DNA of 64,000 nucleotides from Nodosilinea sp. WJT8-NPBG4 (GTDB taxonomy: Bacteria > Cyanobacteriota > Cyanobacteriia > Phormidesmidales > Phormidesmidaceae). The stretch lies in contig JAHHHQ010000036.1 of the NCBI GenBank assembly GCA_019359285.1, forward strand, positions 1 to 64,000. Direction: 5' to 3'. Shown here piece after piece: positions 23,465-33,386 of the stretch. Below the pieces are notes generated by a model. It made no database searches. It was not told the origin of the DNA and saw nothing but the letters and a program-made list of their open reading frames with translations. The position numbers and the translations under genes are program-made. Each line of letters begins with the position of its first letter. The first letter of the stretch is position 1.

Positions 23465-24622
23465 ATGAGCTTTCTTTCGCTAGAAGAACTAAAAGAACTT
23501 GTCGAACAGCCACAAGGATTGTGTGTATCGATGTATATGCCGACCGTACAGGTGGGTTCAGACACACAGCAAAACTCTGTCCGATTTAAAAACTTAATTC
23601 GGCAAGCGGAAGCGCAGCTGGAACAATATGAATCGCAACCGATTGACCCGACTCAATTCTTTGCACCCGCCCTCGATTTGGATAAAGATGAGTTTTGGCA
23701 GCAGCAGAGCGCAGGTTTAGCTTTGTTTGTTGCAGAAGGATTCCTTCGTTTTTATTGTGTGCCGATTGAAATGATTGAATTGGTGGTTGTGAGCGATCGC
23801 TTCCATCTCAAGCCGCTAATTCCACTATTAAGCGGAGATGACCGCTTCTATGTTCTCACACTTGGTCAGCGCGATGTGCGTCTTTTAGAAGCCAATCGCT
23901 ACGGCATCACTCGTGAAATCGAAATCCAAGGCTTGCCGAAGGATATGGATGAAGCCTTGCAGTATGACGAAACATCGAAGGATCAACAGCGGCGGCAGGA
24001 AGGCGGTGCTGGTCGTGCAGGCTTACAAGGAGGTGGCTCATATCACGGACAAGGAGCCGATCGCGAGAACGTCAAGGAAGATTTGCTGCAATATTTCCTA
24101 TTAGTGGATAAAGCGCTGCACAACTTTTTCCGCAATCGTCGGTCGCCACTTGTTCTGGCTGGGGTTAGTTATTTGCTGCCTATTTACCAAGAGGCAAATA
24201 CCTACAACTTCATTGTAGAGGAAGGCATTCAACACAACACAAAGGAACAGACGGCCCAAGAGCTTCATGCAGAAGCTTGGGCGATCGTGGAGCCGCAGTT
24301 TGAGGCAGGCAAGCAAAATGCGCTCGATTACTATCATGAGTCGGCTGCCGCTGGTAAAGGCTCAGATGACTTAGATGAAGTGATTCAAGGTGCATTCTAT
24401 GGCCGTGTAGACCAGCTTTTTGTTCCTATTGGTGTGCAGAAATGGGGGCATTTCGATCCGGAGGGGATGGAACTTGAAGTACACAATGATGCTCAACCGG
24501 GTGACGAAGATTTATTGAATGCAGCAGCAATTCAGACTATCTTTCATGGTGGAACAGTGTATGCAGTTGAACCGCAGGAAATGCCAGATGAGGTATCTAT
24601 CGCAGCAGTATTTCGCTACTGA
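23465..24622 (+). CDS. Bacterial archaeo-eukaryotic release factor family 7 (baeRF7) protein
   Basis: The 385-residue protein starts MSFLSLEELKELVEQP and has CVSMYMPTVQVG, FLRFYCVPIEMIELVVV, RFHLKPLIPLLSGDDRFYVLTLGQRDVRLLEA and a terminal domain with GRVDQLFVPIGVQKWG and AIQTIFHGGTVYAVEPQEMP. This is the layout of baeRF proteins: an eRF1-like middle domain followed by an L7Ae-like/ERF3 domain. The segment between about 168 and 200 is Gly/Gln/Arg-rich, where a GGQ-like loop would sit: EGGAGRAGLQGGGSYHGQGAD. The family is predicted to work in ribosome rescue or tRNA-mediated stress responses, not shown experimentally as far as I know. Base composition is more A/T-rich than flanking genes, a hint of transfer. 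Confidence 0.75.
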   Translation: MSFLSLEELKELVEQPQGLCVSMYMPTVQVGSDTQQNSVRFKNLIRQAEAQLEQYESQPIDPTQFFAPALDLDKDEFWQQQSAGLALFVAEGFLRFYCVPIEMIELVVVSDRFHLKPLIPLLSGDDRFYVLTLGQRDVRLLEANRYGITREIEIQGLPKDMDEALQYDETSKDQQRRQEGGAGRAGLQGGGSYHGQGADRENVKEDLLQYFLLVDKALHNFFRNRRSPLVLAGVSYLLPIYQEANTYNFIVEEGIQHNTKEQTAQELHAEAWAIVEPQFEAGKQNALDYYHESAAAGKGSDDLDEVIQGAFYGRVDQLFVPIGVQKWGHFDPEGMELEVHNDAQPGDEDLLNAAAIQTIFHGGTVYAVEPQEMPDEVSIAAVFRY

Positions 24623-24740
24623 TTGCGTGTAATAAGTCACACCCTCCTCTGCTCAGTCGGTAGGGATGAATGCTTTGCGAGCGATTGCTACTAGGCGTTC
24701 CTTCAAACGTTTAGAGGGCGATCGCAAGGAGGGCACTTCT

Positions 24741-24789
24741 ACCCTAGCTACCCCAGTTTGCACTTTATCGGCGGGTAGCTAGGGTTTTC
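24741..24789 (+). terminator. Hairpin downstream of the baeRF7 gene
   Basis: ACCCTAGCTACCC (24741-24753) is exactly complementary to 24773-24785, followed by TTTT. It lies 118 bases after the baeRF7 stop and is the only strong terminator candidate in this stretch. Confidence 0.7.
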
Positions 24790-24865
24790 GCATTCTGTTT
24801 TCCTCCACCCTTTCCCTTCCTAGAGCAGGGCTTGCTCACTGCAGCCATAAAAGGAAATAGCCCCC

Positions 24866-25329
24866 ATGCCTCAACACCTCGAACCAGACGCCGTGGAGCG
24901 TCTAATCTTCTGCTCGCTCAGCCGACAAACCCAATCCTCGGTCAGAGAGAGTGCGCCACATGCTCTACGGTATCCTCGCCAGGATAGACCGCACCATCAA
25001 ATTTTCCATGCCCCCGGCTACACCAACCCCAACGACGGCTATCCCAGTAGCACCCAGCGCCGCTGCCTTAGATTTACAGGAAATGGCACAGTCATTGGGA
25101 GGACGTGGATGATAATGACGACCAAGATTTTGCTGAGCGAGCGAACTCTTCCTTCCTAAGAACGTTGTTCACCGGGCTGGATAGGGTGATTTTAGCTACA
25201 AACTCTTGCCGCATCTCCCCCAAACGGGGGGCAAGTTTGCGACTAGTTTCTGCCCTTAGAGCGAAGGAGATATCAAGTTATTCTCCTAGGCTGAGACCAT
25301 ATTCAACCCGCACATTCCCGAAGCGCTAA
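24866..25329 (+). pseudogene. Probable decayed gene with shifted reading frames
   Basis: Protein-like segments occur in successive different frames: MPQHLEPDAVERLIF near 24866, MLYGILARIDRTIKFSMP from 24960 (50 codons, stop at 25110), and DDNDDQDFAERANSSFL from about 25105. Read in order with frame changes they would make one helical, then Pro/Thr-rich, then acidic protein. I cannot name the family. It may instead be non-coding DNA with chance frames. The rest of the gap up to 25408 has nothing clear. Confidence 0.3.
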
Positions 25330-25408
25330 GGCCTTCTTAGCGGCAACTGCGACGATTTTACCTCAGGTTAATTGACTCACTGAATTTCTCAAATTTGCCC
25401 TCAAAACT

Positions 25409-25936
25409 ATGTTGATGGGCAAACAGTTATCAACTTTGAAAATACTGGATAGTGCCATGCTTACACTTTTTCGCTTTTTTCCGGTCGAATTTTATCGTCC
25501 GCTCTCTAGCTCTTTAGCGCGGTTAGGCTCAAGTTTTCGAACTGCGCAAATGGGTCGCTCTTTAACCCGCTTAGCCACCCAAACAGCTATTGTCAGCGTG
25601 CTAGCTATAGTCCTGTGGGTGGGCTCCATTGGTACCTACACCCAGGCTGCCCAAGCGGGCGACAATCTCGACGGTAGAGTCTATGAGGGTGAGGCTGTGC
25701 GTCAATCCCGTGAGCCAGGTAGCCACCGAGTAGAAGCTCCGGAAGTGCTTTCCAAGGCACCTGAAGACCAGGCCCAGGGTGTGCTAGACAACGTTAAAGA
25801 TGCGGTTCAGAGCATCTTGCCCGGCAAGTCTGCCGGTGATGGGGTTGGGCAAAATGCCTATAACCCAAACACCAACCCAGACACCAACCCCAATACCCAC
25901 GCCAATACCAATCCCGTCTCTAGTCAGAAGCGCTAG
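25409..25936 (+). CDS. Exported or membrane-anchored low-complexity protein, 175 aa
   Basis: A hydrophobic segment ATQTAIVSVLAIVLWVG followed by TYTQAAQAGDN looks like a signal peptide with AxA cleavage. The mature chain is hydrophilic with VLDNVKDAVQSILPGKSAG and an Asn/Pro/Thr repeat tail (NPNTNPDTNPNTHANTNP). The start is uncertain: ATG codons at 25409, 25457 and 25550 are all in frame, and the last gives the most conventional signal peptide. The DNVKDAVQ block is echoed in the next gene (DNIKGAF), and both share the exported, charge-rich style of stress-related CsbD-like proteins. No function can be stated. Confidence 0.6.
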   Translation: MLMGKQLSTLKILDSAMLTLFRFFPVEFYRPLSSSLARLGSSFRTAQMGRSLTRLATQTAIVSVLAIVLWVGSIGTYTQAAQAGDNLDGRVYEGEAVRQSREPGSHRVEAPEVLSKAPEDQAQGVLDNVKDAVQSILPGKSAGDGVGQNAYNPNTNPDTNPNTHANTNPVSSQKR

Positions 25937-26423
25937 GGAATATAGGTGGTAACCCCTCTACAGCATTTCTGAAGCTAGTGAGGTCCGCAGCTCGTCCTAA
26001 AACCTTTGAAATCTAGGTATTGAACTGTACCTCACGCGGCAGGGAAATGCTGCCTCGCTCCCTCTCTCGAGGACGCTCTTACCCTTTTACTAAAAAATGA
26101 GCGATCGCACTATGTATCGCCTGTTTTAGCAGTAGAGGGGTAAGTTTTTTTGCCATGAAAATTTTGCTAGAAGCAACCGCTCTGCTCAGTGCAGATAATT
26201 TTGATAGCTAGTCCCCTCTACAAAAGTGAAGTAACAATTGGGGTTTCTATAACTCTCTTTAAGGAGGGCTGCAAAGCGGAGGATCCAAAATCCGTAGTAC
26301 TATTTCATGGATTTAGTACATTAATAGCTAGCAAATTTTCTCAAAATTGAGTCAAAAGAAAGTCTATCTAGAGGATGTTTTAATAAACGGGACCAGTAGG
26401 GTAGAACTAGATGGTTAAATTCT
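25937..26423. other. Intergenic region between the two exported small proteins
   Basis: About 490 bases without a gene. TTTAAGGAGGG near 26260 resembles a ribosome binding site but precedes no frame of note. No strong inverted repeat. It likely contains the promoter of the following gene. Confidence 0.45.
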
Positions 26424-26885
26424 ATGAGGACTATGTCTATGAAGTCTAATCGTTTTATGAACCAACTTTCGGCCCTAGGTCGTAGACTGACTGCAACCCT
26501 GGTCTGTCTAGTTGCGATCGCCTTCGTTTGGCAGAGTCCAATGGTCTCCAATATCTCAGCCATGGCTGCCCCTGCTGGAACTCTGATCGCGTCCGCAGAC
26601 GCTGGCAACCAGGTCAAGGGTGCCGCTGAGGATATCAAAGGGGCTTCTAAAAATATCATCCGCGGCACGGAAGACAAAGTTAAAGATGCTGCGCGAAGCA
26701 ATGCCTCCAAAGTCGATCAGGCTGATGAGACAGGAAGCGCTGTTGAGGGCAAAGCCAAGCGCGATCGCAACCGCATCGAGCAAAAAGCATCAAAAGACGC
26801 CGATCGCACCGAGCAGGCAGCAGAGAAGTCAATGAATGCTGTTGAGCGTGCCGTAGACAACATCAAGGGTGCTTTTAGCGACTAG
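26424..26885 (+). CDS. Exported CsbD-like/low-complexity stress protein, 153 aa
   Basis: The N-terminus (LTATLVCLVAIAFVWQSP then ISAMAAPAG) is a signal peptide with cleavage near residue 48. The mature chain is highly charged and helical, with heptad-like repeats: AGNQVKGAAEDIKGASKNI, GTEDKVKDAARSNASKVDQ, KAKRDRNRIEQKASKDADR, AVERAVDNIKGAF. The KGAAEDIKGA and ERAVDNIKGA blocks are like CsbD-type stress proteins and late-embryogenesis-like sequences. It is probably periplasmic or lumenal. ATG codons at 26424, 26433 and 26439 compete; the difference is small. A strong hairpin follows, so it is a separate transcription unit. Confidence 0.7.
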   Translation: MRTMSMKSNRFMNQLSALGRRLTATLVCLVAIAFVWQSPMVSNISAMAAPAGTLIASADAGNQVKGAAEDIKGASKNIIRGTEDKVKDAARSNASKVDQADETGSAVEGKAKRDRNRIEQKASKDADRTEQAAEKSMNAVERAVDNIKGAFSD

Positions 26886-26897
26886 CTTTAGCAACTG

Positions 26898-26945
26898 AGA
26901 GTGCTAAAAACCAAGGTGTCTGACACCCCAAAAAGCACTCTTTGA
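26898..26945 (+). terminator. Nested hairpin terminator after the CsbD-like gene
   Basis: AGAGTGCT (26898-26905) pairs with AGCACTCT (26934-26941), followed by TT. Inside lies a second stem GGTGTC/GACACC with a single-base loop. It starts 13 bases after the stop codon. Confidence 0.7.
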
Positions 26946-26965
26946 AAACGTTATCAAGCTCTAGT

Positions 26966-26996
26966 TGCCCACTAATCCTTATTGGATTAGTGGGCA
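26966..26996. repeat. 13-bp perfect hairpin
   Basis: TGCCCACTAATCC (26966-26978) and its exact complement (26984-26996) enclose TTATT. It follows the previous terminator by 20 bases and could be a second, back-up terminator. A smaller hairpin, AGGCAC/GTGCCT, follows near 27016. Confidence 0.7.
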
Positions 26997-27221
26997 TGCC
27001 TTATTTAAAGGGACAGGCACAGCCGTGCCTACCGATTTCGTTCTTTGGCTATGGTTGACAAATCCTGCCCACTAAAGAAATCTAGAACTAGATTATAGGC
27101 AATCCGCTAGGCAACTTGAACCGTATAGTCGGCTATTGTGGTTATTACGTTTATCGTCTCGCTCACGTCTCAAAGGTGTTAGAGCCAGACTATAGACAAT
27201 CCTTATAGACTAGAACGCGCC

Positions 27222-29066
27222 ATGCCGACCTATCGCTCTAAAACCTCCACCCATGGACGCAACATGGCCGGGGCTCGCGCCCTCTGGCGCGCCACCGGCA
27301 TGCAAACTGAAGACTTTGAGAAGCCCATTATTGCGGTGGCCAACTCCTTCACCCAGTTTGTGCCGGGCCATGTTCACCTCAAAGATCTGGGTCAGCTGGT
27401 GTGCCGCGAGATCGAGGCTGCTGGCGGCGTCGCCAAAGAATTCAACACCATTGCCGTAGACGACGGCATCGCCATGGGCCACGACGGCATGCTCTACAGC
27501 CTGCCCTCCCGCGAGATCATTGCCGACTCAGTCGAATACATGGTCAACGCCCACTGCGCCGACGCCCTAGTCTGCATTTCCAACTGCGACAAAATCACCC
27601 CCGGCATGCTGATGGCGGCCCTGCGGCTTAACATTCCCGCCGTGTTTGTCTCCGGTGGCCCCATGGAAGCGGGCAAGACCAAGCTTTCGGAGCACAAGCT
27701 TGATTTAGTCGATGCCATGGTGGTGGCTGCCGACAGCAGCATCAGCGATGAAGTAGCTGACGAGTACGAGCGCTCCGCCTGCCCCACCTGCGGCTCCTGC
27801 TCGGGCATGTTCACCGCTAACTCGATGAACTGTCTTACCGAGGCGATTGGCCTGTCGCTGCCGGGCAACGGCACCACCCTGGCCACCCACTTCGATCGCA
27901 AAGATCTCTTTCTCACCGCCGCCCGCACCATCGTCGACATCACCCGCCGCTACTACGAGCAGGATGACGAGTCGGTGCTGCCCCGCTCGATCGCCAGCTT
28001 TGAGGCCTTTGAGAACGCGATGATGCTGGACATCGCCATGGGTGGCTCCACCAACACCATTCTGCACCTGCTGGCCGCTGCCCATGAGGCGGGGGTCAAC
28101 TTCACCCTCACCGATATCGATCGCCTCTCGCGCCAGGTGCCCCAGTTCTGCAAAGTTGCGCCCAACATCCCTGACTACCACGTGGAAGACGTGCACCGGG
28201 CGGGCGGCATTCCCGCTATTTTGGGCGAGCTGGATCGCGCTGGGCTGTTGCACACCGACCTGCCGACCGTCCACAGCCCCACGATGAAGGACTCCCTCGA
28301 TCGCTGGGATGTGTGCCGCACCGACGACGAAGCCGTCCACACCTTCTTCAAAGCAGGCCCAGCGGGCATTCCCACCCAGCAGGCCTTTAGCCAGTCGACC
28401 CGCTGGCCCACCCTCGATCTCGACCGCGAAAAGGGCTGCATTCGCAGCGTCGACCATGCCTACAGCGCCGAGGGTGGTCTGGCAGTGCTCTATGGCAACC
28501 TAGCCGAGCGCGGCTGTATTGTCAAAACCGCTGGCGTCGATGAGAGCATTCACGTGTTTGAGGGCAAGGCCCGCATCTACGAAAGCCAGGATGCCGCCGT
28601 CAACGGCATTCTCAAAGATGAAGTGCAGGCGGGCGACGTGGTGATCATTCGCTACGAGGGGCCGCGCGGCGGGCCGGGTATGCAGGAAATGCTCTATCCC
28701 ACCAGCTATCTGAAGTCGAAGGGGCTGGGCAAAGTCTGCGCGCTGCTCACCGACGGGCGTTTTTCGGGCGGCACCTCGGGGCTCTCCATTGGCCATGCCT
28801 CGCCAGAGGCGGGGGCGGGCGGCAATATTGCCCTGGTGGAAGAGGGCGATCGCATCCTAATCGACATTCCCAACCGCACCATCAACGTCGATCTGTCGGC
28901 GGAAGAGTTGGCCAGCCGCCGGGTGGCTATGGAGGCTAAGGGCAAAAACGCCTGGAAGCCCGCCCAGCCCCGCCAGCGGCGGGTGACCGCTGCCCTCAAA
29001 GCCTACGCCCTGCTGGCCACCAGTGCTGACCAGGGCGGCGTGCGCAACCTGGAGATGCTGGAGTAG
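27222..29066 (+). CDS. ilvD: Dihydroxy-acid dehydratase, E. coli-type long form
   Basis: The 614-residue enzyme dehydrates 2,3-dihydroxy-isovalerate and -methylvalerate in valine, leucine and isoleucine synthesis. Iron-sulfur cysteines are in [12 protein letters not shown] and [31 protein letters not shown] is the C-terminal signature. The N-terminus [27 protein letters not shown]... follows the enterobacterial enzyme almost residue by residue. Most cyanobacterial IlvD proteins I know are a shorter, roughly 560-residue type, so this may be a second copy or a replacement. Codon use is strongly GC-rich. It converges on the giant diguanylate cyclase gene with ten bases between stops and has no operon partner. 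Confidence 0.95.
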   Translation: MPTYRSKTSTHGRNMAGARALWRATGMQTEDFEKPIIAVANSFTQFVPGHVHLKDLGQLVCREIEAAGGVAKEFNTIAVDDGIAMGHDGMLYSLPSREIIADSVEYMVNAHCADALVCISNCDKITPGMLMAALRLNIPAVFVSGGPMEAGKTKLSEHKLDLVDAMVVAADSSISDEVADEYERSACPTCGSCSGMFTANSMNCLTEAIGLSLPGNGTTLATHFDRKDLFLTAARTIVDITRRYYEQDDESVLPRSIASFEAFENAMMLDIAMGGSTNTILHLLAAAHEAGVNFTLTDIDRLSRQVPQFCKVAPNIPDYHVEDVHRAGGIPAILGELDRAGLLHTDLPTVHSPTMKDSLDRWDVCRTDDEAVHTFFKAGPAGIPTQQAFSQSTRWPTLDLDREKGCIRSVDHAYSAEGGLAVLYGNLAERGCIVKTAGVDESIHVFEGKARIYESQDAAVNGILKDEVQAGDVVIIRYEGPRGGPGMQEMLYPTSYLKSKGLGKVCALLTDGRFSGGTSGLSIGHASPEAGAGGNIALVEEGDRILIDIPNRTINVDLSAEELASRRVAMEAKGKNAWKPAQPRQRRVTAALKAYALLATSADQGGVRNLEMLE

Positions 29067-29076
29067 ATCCTCTCGC

Positions 29077-32000
29077 TCAGCCTGCCCCGTTGCCCAAACT
29101 GGCCTGCCCTTGCCCCAGACGAAATACCCGGTAGCAATCGCGCCCCTGCTGCTTGGCGGCGTAGAGAGCTGCATCAGCCTGGTCAACTAAGGTTTGAGGC
29201 TGCTGCTCAACACAGGGCATGACGCAGGCAATGCCGAGGCTGAGGGTGATGCGCTGGACCAGGGGCGAGGCACCGTGAAACAGCGCCAGCTCCACTAGGG
29301 CCTGCTGAATAGCACGGGCGATCGCCTCGGCTCCGGCCCGGTCGGTGTCGGGCAGCACCAGGGCAAACTCCTCGCCGCCGTAGCGGGCCACCAGGTCAGC
29401 GGGGCGTTTGGCCACCTGCTCTAGGGCCTGAGCCACCCGTTGCAGGCACACGTCTCCGGCCGGGTGACCGTAGGTGTCGTTGTACTGCTTAAAGTGGTCA
29501 ATGTCGCACAGAATCAGGCTCAGGGGAGCCTGGGCGCGTAGCAGACGGCCCCACTCCTGCTGAAGATAGGTATCAAAGCTGCGCCGGTTGGCCACCTGGG
29601 TGAGGCCGTCGTGGGTGGCTAGGTGTTCGAGCTGGCGGTTGACGTTTTGAATGTGCTGGTAGAGCTGCGACTGCTGAATCGCGATCGCCAGCTGAATGGC
29701 CAGCCGCTTCAGCACGTCTAGCTCAGAGGGTTCCCAAAGGTGGGGGCTTTGGCCGTGGTAAGCCAGCAGCATACCCCACAGGTTATTGTTCTGCACAATC
29801 GGCACAACCACCTTAGCCTTGGCCTCGATCAGGTGATCTACATGGCAGGGAATCGCCTCCTCCGTTTGGATATCGGCACAGGCTCTGACCTCACCGCGTT
29901 GATAGCTTGCCAGGTGAGTTTCGCTGGCACAGGTTTGAATTGTTTGGCCTAGCAGGGACGGCAGCCCCGGCGTCACGGCTTCGGCAATCACCGTGCCGCT
30001 GCCATCGGCCTCGAACCGATAGATCATCACTCGGTCGGTGCCCAAGAACTGCTGCACCTCAGTCACAGTGGTGGTAAGAATTGCCTTCAGGTCAAGGGTT
30101 TGGCGAATGCGTTGGGCAATTTCACTCAGCAGCCGCTCCTGCTCAGCTCGCCGCCGCAGGGCTGCCACCTCCGATCGCCTGAGTTCAGTAATATCGGTGA
30201 ACGAGAGCACCACCGCGTAGGGTTGGGGGTCATTCGGGTGCTGCAAGGGACGAGTATTGCAGGAAATCCAGGTGGTGCCGTGGGGTTTGACCAAGCCCAG
30301 CACCCAATTGTTGACAGACTGCCCGGTTCTCAGAGTGATCCACGCTGGGTGCTCGTCATCAGGGCAGGGAGAGCCATCGTCTTGGATAAAGTTTAAAGTC
30401 ATGCCGGCCAACGATCGCCCCACGATCTGCCAGCTCTGTAGCCCCAGGATCTTGGCCGCGCTGGCATTGCAGGTAAGCAGAGTGCCGTCTGCCTGCACCA
30501 CGGCTACCCCCTCAGAAAGGGCCGCTACCACCGAACGATAACGTTCCTCACTGTCTTGAAGCTCTTGCAATAGGATAGTTTTGGCCTCAAACTCCCTGGC
30601 TGAGTGTAAGCTGGCTGCCAAAAAGCCCGCCATCAGCTGTAGGGTTTGCCGATCAGACCCCGTAAAGGCGTTGGGCTGCTGTGAGAAGACTTTGATCACG
30701 CCGACCTGTTCTGCCTGATAGGTCAGAGGCACCACTACCAGCGATCGTAGCCCCAGAGCCTTAATAATCGGGGACTTGTCCCACCCCTCACACTCCACAT
30801 CGGCGCAGTACAGCGTGCGGCCTTCGGCGAGGCACCGTCCGCCCAGGCTGTCGGCTAGGGGCAGTCGCCAACCCAAATGGGCTTGAGCAATGCCGCTGCC
30901 GGCCTGACATACCAGCTCAGTACCTTCTAGAAGCTCAACGGCAGCCCCGTCGGCGCGGGTGAGAGATAGAGCGCCTGCGGCGATCACTGCCATTACCTGT
31001 TCTAGATGGGGATTGACCAGGGCCACCTTTTGTTGGGTCTCGACGACCTCAGACAGGCGCTCTAGTTCCTGTTGCAGAGCACTGTCGGCCTGACTGCGCT
31101 CGGCTTCGAGCTGGGCTCGTTCGCTAATGTCTTTCATAAAGCAGTAGTGACCCTGGCGCTGCTGCCGGTCATCGTAGGCTGTCACCATAAACAACTGCTT
31201 ATGGAAAATTGAGCCATCTTTGCGCAAGCCCCGAGCTTCGATATTGACATTGCCCTGGGCCAGCATGGCGGCATAGGACTGGTTGAGCCGATCTAAATCG
31301 TCAGGGTGAACGGTAATTTGCCAAGTTTGGCCCACCAGTTCCTCTGGGGTATAGCCCACCATGGCCGCATAGGCCTGGTTGACGCTGATGTAGCGCCCGG
31401 CGTTGTCTAGCCGAGAAATGCCCTCGACGGCATGGGCCAGGGCCGTGCTGATTTCGCGCAGCTCGCATTCGGCCTGCACTCGATCGGTAATGTCTTGGGC
31501 AATGCCATACAGGCGCACGACCTCGCCCTGGGCATTGCGTTCGGCCTGGCCCCGGTCATCGATATAGCCCACGGTGCCGTCACTGCGGTTACACCGAATT
31601 CGCAGGCTGTAGGGTTCGCCGGTTGCTAGGGCGTTTTCGACCGCCTGTCGCAGGTGGTAGCCATCGTCTGGGTGGTAGAGCCCCAGCAGTTCGTCGAAGC
31701 CGGGTTCGCCCAGGGCCGGGTCGCGCCCCAAAATACGAAATTTCTCGGCGGACCAGGTGACGTTTTGGGTAGCAACGTCATACTCCCAACTGCCAATGCG
31801 GCCCACGCTCTGGGACTCCAGCAACATGGCTTGGCTTTTTCGCAGGGCCAGCTCTGACTGCTTGCGCTCGTTGATGTCCTGGATCTGAGATACAAAATAG
31901 AGCGGCACCTGATGCTCGTCGGTCACAATCGACACGCTGAGCATTGCCCAAATCCAGTGACCCCGTCGGTGGCGGTAGCGCTTTTCTAAGTGGTAGTGGC

Positions 32001-33204
32001 GAATCTCTTGGTTGAGCAGCTGCCTTACCAGGTCTAGATCGGTGTCTAGGTCGTCGGGGTGGGTAATGGCCTGAAACGTGGTGGCCAGCAGCTCGGCCTC
32101 GCTATAGCCCGTAATTTCGCACACGGAGCGGTTGACCTCTAGCCAATGGCCTTCTAGGCTGACCAGAGCCATGCCAATGCCGGCGTAGTCAAAGGCGTTG
32201 CGAAACTGTCGGTTGCTCAGGTGGAGGGCACGGTTGCTGGTCTCTAGCTCGGCGTTGCGCTCGGCCAGCTCGGCGGTGCGCTCGGCCACCTTGGCCTCTA
32301 GCGACTGATTTAGCTGTCGTAGGGTAATCTCGGTGCGTTTGCGATCGCTAATGTTGTACGCCGTCGATCGGCTGCTGACGTAGTTGCCCTGCTCGTCGTA
32401 CTCGGCGATCGCGTTGAGCAAAATCCACTGGGTGGAGCCGTTGGCCCCCACCAGCTCAAACTCCAAATCGTTAATGCGGCCCCGCTGCTTAAATAGAGAA
32501 AAATTAGCGGTAAAGATGGCCTGGCTGGCCGGAGTGATCACATCCCAGAAGCGCAGTCGGCCCACTACCGCCTCGCGGTCATAGCCCAGCCACCCCAACT
32601 CGGTGTCGTTAATTTCGATAAATACCCCGTTGCTGTCGAGCGAGTGGTAGCCGCAGGGAGCCCGATGATAGAGGTTGTCGATGGCTACCCGCTGGGCGGC
32701 AGTGGTGGCTATCAGCTGGCGGCTCGACAGCTGCAGCTCCAGCTGCTCCATCACCACGACGGCCAGGTCAACCAGGGTTTGAGTTTCATCGGCGGTGAGC
32801 TGGCGGGGCTGGTGGTCGATAATGCACAGGGTGCCAATGGTATGGCCATCGGGAGTGGTGAGGGGAGCAGCGGCGTAAAACCTGAGGCCCAACTCGCCCT
32901 GCACCAGAGAATTGGACTGCGTGCGCGGGTCTTGACGGGCATCGGCAATGGCGTAGACCTCGCCCTGCAAAATTGCCGAGGCGCACAACCCCAACTCTCG
33001 GTCGATTTGATCCAGGGTCACCCCATAGCGCGACTTAAACCAGATGCGATCGCGATCGACTATAGTCACCAACGCAATGGGCACCTGAAACAGACAGGCA
33101 GCGATCGCCGTAACCCGGTCCAAGGCCTTATCCGACTGCATATCAAGGATGTGGTAGCGATGCACCGCCGCCAGCCGTTCAGCGTCGTCGGTTAAATTAT
33201 TCAT
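29077..33204 (-). CDS. Giant GAF/PAS/GGDEF diguanylate cyclase, 1375 aa
   Basis: Domains in order (approximate residues): GAF 1-165; PAS 170-290; coiled coil 290-325; PAS 330-450; PAS 455-575; PAS 585-700; GAF 725-880; PAS 885-1010; phytochrome-type GAF 1020-1185; GGDEF 1195-1360. GGEEF is intact (ARYGGEEFALVLP) and an inhibitory RPAD lies five residues before it, so it should make cyclic di-GMP with feedback control. The last GAF has Cys1120-His1121 in IPCHVDHLIEAKAKVVVPI, at the position where phytochromes and cyanobacteriochromes attach bilin, although many non-binding GAF domains also have it. No membrane segment. It heads a minus-strand signalling block with the EAL, kinase and kinase genes. 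Confidence 0.93.
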   Translation of the reverse strand: MNNLTDDAERLAAVHRYHILDMQSDKALDRVTAIAACLFQVPIALVTIVDRDRIWFKSRYGVTLDQIDRELGLCASAILQGEVYAIADARQDPRTQSNSLVQGELGLRFYAAAPLTTPDGHTIGTLCIIDHQPRQLTADETQTLVDLAVVVMEQLELQLSSRQLIATTAAQRVAIDNLYHRAPCGYHSLDSNGVFIEINDTELGWLGYDREAVVGRLRFWDVITPASQAIFTANFSLFKQRGRINDLEFELVGANGSTQWILLNAIAEYDEQGNYVSSRSTAYNISDRKRTEITLRQLNQSLEAKVAERTAELAERNAELETSNRALHLSNRQFRNAFDYAGIGMALVSLEGHWLEVNRSVCEITGYSEAELLATTFQAITHPDDLDTDLDLVRQLLNQEIRHYHLEKRYRHRRGHWIWAMLSVSIVTDEHQVPLYFVSQIQDINERKQSELALRKSQAMLLESQSVGRIGSWEYDVATQNVTWSAEKFRILGRDPALGEPGFDELLGLYHPDDGYHLRQAVENALATGEPYSLRIRCNRSDGTVGYIDDRGQAERNAQGEVVRLYGIAQDITDRVQAECELREISTALAHAVEGISRLDNAGRYISVNQAYAAMVGYTPEELVGQTWQITVHPDDLDRLNQSYAAMLAQGNVNIEARGLRKDGSIFHKQLFMVTAYDDRQQRQGHYCFMKDISERAQLEAERSQADSALQQELERLSEVVETQQKVALVNPHLEQVMAVIAAGALSLTRADGAAVELLEGTELVCQAGSGIAQAHLGWRLPLADSLGGRCLAEGRTLYCADVECEGWDKSPIIKALGLRSLVVVPLTYQAEQVGVIKVFSQQPNAFTGSDRQTLQLMAGFLAASLHSAREFEAKTILLQELQDSEERYRSVVAALSEGVAVVQADGTLLTCNASAAKILGLQSWQIVGRSLAGMTLNFIQDDGSPCPDDEHPAWITLRTGQSVNNWVLGLVKPHGTTWISCNTRPLQHPNDPQPYAVVLSFTDITELRRSEVAALRRRAEQERLLSEIAQRIRQTLDLKAILTTTVTEVQQFLGTDRVMIYRFEADGSGTVIAEAVTPGLPSLLGQTIQTCASETHLASYQRGEVRACADIQTEEAIPCHVDHLIEAKAKVVVPIVQNNNLWGMLLAYHGQSPHLWEPSELDVLKRLAIQLAIAIQQSQLYQHIQNVNRQLEHLATHDGLTQVANRRSFDTYLQQEWGRLLRAQAPLSLILCDIDHFKQYNDTYGHPAGDVCLQRVAQALEQVAKRPADLVARYGGEEFALVLPDTDRAGAEAIARAIQQALVELALFHGASPLVQRITLSLGIACVMPCVEQQPQTLVDQADAALYAAKQQGRDCYRVFRLGQGQASLGNGAG

Positions 33205-33386
33205 CCTGGCCTGTGTGGCGAATTGTATGCAAATGTATGGGTTTGCATGCTTTCTTTATAATGCCCTCACATATCGGTGGGGCGATCGATGCTCCCCTCG
33301 ACCTTCACAGTCTGTAGTTAACGGCCTGGGCAAACCCAGCACTGAGGATGCCCCCTGCCTGAACTGTAAAGCCCCGGTGCGGTTTC

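Noticed and set aside
27705..28457. 250-codon minus-strand frame inside ilvD
   Set aside because: Gly/Ala/Val-rich antisense shadow of a strongly conserved enzyme.
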